A stretch of DNA of 7,115 bases. Source: Desulfobacteria bacterium. GTDB lineage: Bacteria; Desulfobacterota; Desulfobacteria; Desulfobacterales; C00003060. The DNA lies in contig JAQYWL010000358.1 of the NCBI GenBank assembly GCA_030145035.1, positions 1-7,115 of the forward strand, given 5' to 3'. The position numbers and the translations under genes were made by a program. The notes under the pieces were generated by a model. The model searched no databases, was not told the DNA's origin, and saw nothing but the letters and a program-made list of their open reading frames with translations. Shown one piece after another: positions 4,132 to 7,115 of the stretch; position 1 is the stretch's first letter, and every line of letters starts with the position of its first letter.

Positions 4132-6927
4132 GAACCTGCCGGTATGGGATGCCGGGAGTCGGGCAATCTCCTCAGGTGTACCGCACCCCACTACATGACC
4201 ACCCTTATCGCCTCCTTCCGGTCCAAGGTCGATGATGTAATCGGCTGACTTGATGACGTCCATATTGTGCTCTATCACGATGATGGTATTGCCAGCATCC
4301 GCAAGCCGGTCTAACACGTCCAAGAGCTTCTGGATGTCGGCAAAATGGAGTCCTGTCGTAGGCTCATCCAGGATATAGACGGTTCTCCCTGTTGCCCGCT
4401 TGCTGAGTTCTTTTGACAACTTGACCCGCTGGGCCTCCCCGCCGGAAAGGGTGGTCGCGGGTTGGCCGAGGCGAATGTAGCCCAGACCCACATCTGCCAG
4501 GGTCTGAAGCTTTGTTCTTATCTTCTTGATCTTGCCAAAGAAGTCGAGGGCATGGTCTACAGTCATGTCCAGCACCTCCGAGATGTTCTTTCCCTTGTAC
4601 CTGATATCCAGGGTCTCCCGATTGTACCGCTTTCCATGGCACACATCGCACGTCACATAGACATCAGGCAGGAAGTGCATCTCGATCTTGATGATTCCAT
4701 CCCCGCGACACGCCTCGCACCGTCCTCCTTTCACGTTGAAGCTGAAGCGTCCTAATTTATATCCACGTGCTCTGGCCTCCGGTGTCCTGGCAAACAAAGC
4801 CCGAATGTCTGAAAACACACCGGTGTAAGTGGCTGCATTGGAGCGTGGAGTTCGTCCGATCGGGGACTGGTCTACGTTGATGACACCGTCTATCTTTTCA
4901 AGGCCGGTCAGTCGGCTGTACTTCCCCACGGCTCTTCTGGAATGATAGAAGCGACGAGCCAGAGATCGATACAGCGTTTCAACGACCAGGGTCGATTTGC
5001 CCGAGCCCGATACCCCGGTCACGCACACAAGACATCCCAGTGGGAACCGAACTGTGATATCTTTGAGGTTGTTGGCCGACGCCCCTTCCATGGCTATGTG
5101 GCCGTTTCTCAACGGGCGGCGATTTGGAGGCACCGGTATGGTTCTACGACCTGATAGATACTGACCCGTAACAGACGTCTCGTGCCGAATCAAAGCCTCA
5201 GGTGGCCCATCAAATACAAGATGTCCGCCATCGGCACCGGCTCCGGGGCCCATATCAATCACATAGTCAGCCGAAAGGATTGTTTCTGCGTCATGCTCCA
5301 CCACAAGAACCGTATTCCCCAGATCACGCATTTGTTTGAGAGTGCCAAGGAGTTTTTGGTTGTCCCGCTGGTGAAGCCCAATACTCGGTTCGTCCAGGAC
5401 ATAGAGCACGCCGGTTAGCTTGGAACCGATCTGGGTGGCCAGGCGAATCCGCTGCCCCTCTCCTGCCGAAAGCGTGGCCGAAGCCCGATCGAGCGTCAGA
5501 TAGCCCAGTCCCACCTGGGTCAAGAAAAGGAGCCTTTCGGTGATCTCTTTCAGTATAGGATCTGCGACGACCCTGTCTCGGGGGCGAAGAGGAATCGGCC
5601 CAAAAAAGTCAAGGAGTTCAGTTACTGAACGTCTGCACACCTGATGGATGGACTCCCCGCCAACCTTTACTGCAACGCTTTCTGGTTTGAGCCTTGCACC
5701 ATGACAGTCAGGGCAGGGTCGCACGTTCATAAACCGCTCAATCCGTTCACGGGCCTGGTATGATCGGGTCTCCCTATAACGCCGTTCAAGGTTCGCAATA
5801 ACCCCTTCAAAGGGCCTGGAATAGGTGTGGCGCCTGCCGTCCCGTTCAAGATAAAAGGGAATGGCCTTACCCCTGGACCCATAAAGGAGGAAATCTGTTA
5901 GGGCTTCAGGGAATTCATTGAATGGGGTATAGATGTTCACGTGAAAGCGTCGCGTGATGGCGTCTAATACCTGATAGAAGTAAACCGAATGTCGATTTTC
6001 CCACGGGGTAATCGCACCGTCCCTTAAAGAAAGGGCAGGATCAGGCACGATCAGGTCGGGGTCAAAGACCATCATGGAGCCGAGGCCGTTACAGGTAGAG
6101 CAGGCCCCCTGGGGGCTGTTAAAGGAGAAACTGGCCGGAGTGAAAGGGGGATAACTGATACCGCAAAGCATGCAGGCTGCCTTTTCGCTGAAGATGAGTG
6201 GTTCGCCCTGTAACAGGTCCACGAAGACCAGACCTTCTGACAGCCCCGTGGCAAGTTCGATAGAGTCGGCCAGGCGATTTCGGGCCGATTCTTTAACAAC
6301 GAGGCGGTCTACCACCACCTCTATGCTATGCTTTGTGTTCTTATCAAGCGAAACCTCTTCATCCAGGTCAAAGATCCTGCCGTCTACTCTGACTCGCGCA
6401 AAGCCGTCCTTTCGCAGTCTTTGAAACAGCCTTTGATGGGTCCCCTTATGACCGGTGACCACAGGAGACAGGATAATGACCCTGGTACCAGGATTGAGGG
6501 CCATGACTCGATCCACGATCTCTTGACTGGACTGGGCCGTAATGCGTTGCCCGCACCTGTAGCAATGTGGCTTGCCGATGCGGGCAAACAGGAGTCGAAG
6601 ATAATCATAGATTTCAGTGACGGTGCCGACTGTAGAACGGGGATTCTTGCTGATTGTTTTTTGCTCGATAGCGATGGCTGGAGCAAGGCCTTCGATGCTG
6701 TCTACATCCGGCTTGTCCATCTGCTCCAAAAACTGGCGAGCATAAGCTGAAAGTGACTCAATATATCGCCTCTGTCCTTCAGCATAAAGCGTATCAAAGG
6801 CCAGAGTCGATTTGCCGGAGCCCGAAATGCCGGTTATTACGACAAATCGATTTCGAGGTATGTCAAGATCGATATTTTTGAGGTTATGCTGGCGCGCCCC
6901 GCGTACGGCAATCCTGTCGAAAGGCAT
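4105..6927 (-). CDS. uvrA: Excinuclease ABC subunit A (UvrA)
   Basis: UvrA is the damage-recognition ATPase of nucleotide excision repair; it loads UvrB on lesions. From the ATG at 6927 the product is 940 residues, the same length as E. coli UvrA, beginning MPFDRIAVRGARQHNLKN. It is a tandem ABC ATPase. Visible are Walker A 1 GISGSGKS (33-40), zinc cysteines 252/255/276/279, signature 1 LSAGEGQR (486-493), Walker B 1 YVLDEPS (509-515), Walker A 2 GVSGSGKS (638-645), zinc module Cys737/740/760/763, signature 2 LSGGEAQR (827-834) and Walker B 2 YILDEPT (851-857). Extra CxxC pairs are at 122/125 and 405/408. The frame stays open upstream to a TTG at 7026, but those 33 residues have no counterpart in the family, so the ATG is preferred. 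The ribosome site is poor (GGGAAAC) and no E. coli-type LexA box is seen. Signature 1 is unusual: Ala488 replaces the second-position Gly of LSGGE. The 3' end overlaps rex. Confidence 0.96.
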   Translation of the reverse strand: MPFDRIAVRGARQHNLKNIDLDIPRNRFVVITGISGSGKSTLAFDTLYAEGQRRYIESLSAYARQFLEQMDKPDVDSIEGLAPAIAIEQKTISKNPRSTVGTVTEIYDYLRLLFARIGKPHCYRCGQRITAQSSQEIVDRVMALNPGTRVIILSPVVTGHKGTHQRLFQRLRKDGFARVRVDGRIFDLDEEVSLDKNTKHSIEVVVDRLVVKESARNRLADSIELATGLSEGLVFVDLLQGEPLIFSEKAACMLCGISYPPFTPASFSFNSPQGACSTCNGLGSMMVFDPDLIVPDPALSLRDGAITPWENRHSVYFYQVLDAITRRFHVNIYTPFNEFPEALTDFLLYGSRGKAIPFYLERDGRRHTYSRPFEGVIANLERRYRETRSYQARERIERFMNVRPCPDCHGARLKPESVAVKVGGESIHQVCRRSVTELLDFFGPIPLRPRDRVVADPILKEITERLLFLTQVGLGYLTLDRASATLSAGEGQRIRLATQIGSKLTGVLYVLDEPSIGLHQRDNQKLLGTLKQMRDLGNTVLVVEHDAETILSADYVIDMGPGAGADGGHLVFDGPPEALIRHETSVTGQYLSGRRTIPVPPNRRPLRNGHIAMEGASANNLKDITVRFPLGCLVCVTGVSGSGKSTLVVETLYRSLARRFYHSRRAVGKYSRLTGLEKIDGVINVDQSPIGRTPRSNAATYTGVFSDIRALFARTPEARARGYKLGRFSFNVKGGRCEACRGDGIIKIEMHFLPDVYVTCDVCHGKRYNRETLDIRYKGKNISEVLDMTVDHALDFFGKIKKIRTKLQTLADVGLGYIRLGQPATTLSGGEAQRVKLSKELSKRATGRTVYILDEPTTGLHFADIQKLLDVLDRLADAGNTIIVIEHNMDVIKSADYIIDLGPEGGDKGGHVVGCGTPEEIARLPASHTGRFLSKELRGF

Positions 6928-6976
6928 GGTCGGTTTCAGTTTCCCATTTGTGGAATTACGAGCGAAAAGCCTTAGC

Positions 6977-7105
6977 TTAACTAGTTTCCATCCAGAAATG
7001 GCCCTTTTCCGCAATTTCGGCGTCAATCTGCGGGATCGCTTGTGCGACGTACCGACGTACGTCTCCGCGCAATCCCTTGATTTCCTTGACCTTGCGAAAA
7101 ATTGC
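6977..7105 (-). other. Coding-like fragment upstream of uvrA, unresolved
   Basis: On the minus strand a frame runs from 7105 to a TAA at 6979-6977 and reads like a protein end. It includes GDVRRYVAQAIPQIDAEI and finishes GHFWMETS. Purines dominate first codon positions and G/C third positions, as in real genes. The frame is closed by TGA at 7108-7106, and no ATG or GTG opens it. In the neighbouring frame an ATG lies at 7109-7107 (MSNF...). Removing one base from the five-T run at 7101-7097 would join that ATG to the fragment, giving a protein of about 43 residues. It may therefore be a small gene with a sequencing error, a programmed frameshift, or a decayed gene end. I do not recognise the family. 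Confidence 0.3.
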
Positions 7106-7115
7106 TCATTTCTGA

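Noticed and set aside
6328..6750. 140-codon plus-strand frame inside uvrA
   Set aside because: It is antisense to intact conserved UvrA sequence and shows no domain or ribosome site.
6928..6990. SOS (LexA) box upstream of uvrA
   Set aside because: No CTGT-N8-ACAG or GAAC-N4-GTTC pattern is present; AACTAGTT at 6979-6986 is a short palindrome only.
6928..7026. 33-residue N-terminal extension of UvrA from a TTG at 7026
   Set aside because: The extra residues have no family counterpart, the ATG at 6927 gives the standard 940-residue protein, and the segment overlaps the coding-like fragment in another frame.
7046..7063. GACGTAC direct repeat and GACGTACGTC palindrome as an operator
   Set aside because: It falls inside the coding-like fragment, where the codons explain it, and is far from the uvrA start.
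6997..7115. Plus-strand frame from ATG 6997 open to the window end
   Set aside because: It is codon-aligned with the minus-strand fragment, and base bias (purine-first codons) favours the minus strand as coding.

Overview
The window looks like an ordinary housekeeping segment of a Gram-negative anaerobe, most likely a member of the Desulfobacterota (former Deltaproteobacteria). This is inferred from three things: a split ATP synthase cluster holding only atpZ, atpI, atpB and atpE; a c subunit that starts with a signal-like leader; and a redox-sensing rex gene right beside it. No taxonomic search was possible.

Layout. Positions 1-162 are intergenic, with a GC-rich inverted repeat and a 16-base tandem duplication ahead of hemL. 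hemL (163-1452, +) encodes the C5-pathway tetrapyrrole enzyme. After a 97-base gap, four tightly packed forward genes (1550-3263) encode the F0 accessory proteins AtpZ and AtpI, the F0 a subunit and the F0 c subunit. A strong intrinsic terminator (3279-3330) closes this unit. A short AT-rich region follows, carrying two look-alike dyads 32 bp apart, then rex (3457-4131, +). The last gene is a full-length uvrA on the minus strand (4105-6927). It converges on rex and overlaps its 3' end by 27 bp. Beyond the uvrA start, at the right edge, the minus strand holds a short coding-like fragment that cannot be resolved inside the window.

How the genes fit together. HemL feeds heme and other tetrapyrroles. 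AtpZ, AtpI, AtpB and AtpE make the membrane part of ATP synthase, while b, delta and F1 must be encoded elsewhere. Rex monitors NADH/NAD+ and in related anaerobes controls energy genes. UvrA is a DNA repair protein with no evident functional link. No mobile element, CRISPR array, RNA gene or novel multi-gene system is visible. The points most worth checking are the paired dyads before rex, the altered ABC signature in UvrA, the rex/uvrA overlap and the edge fragment.
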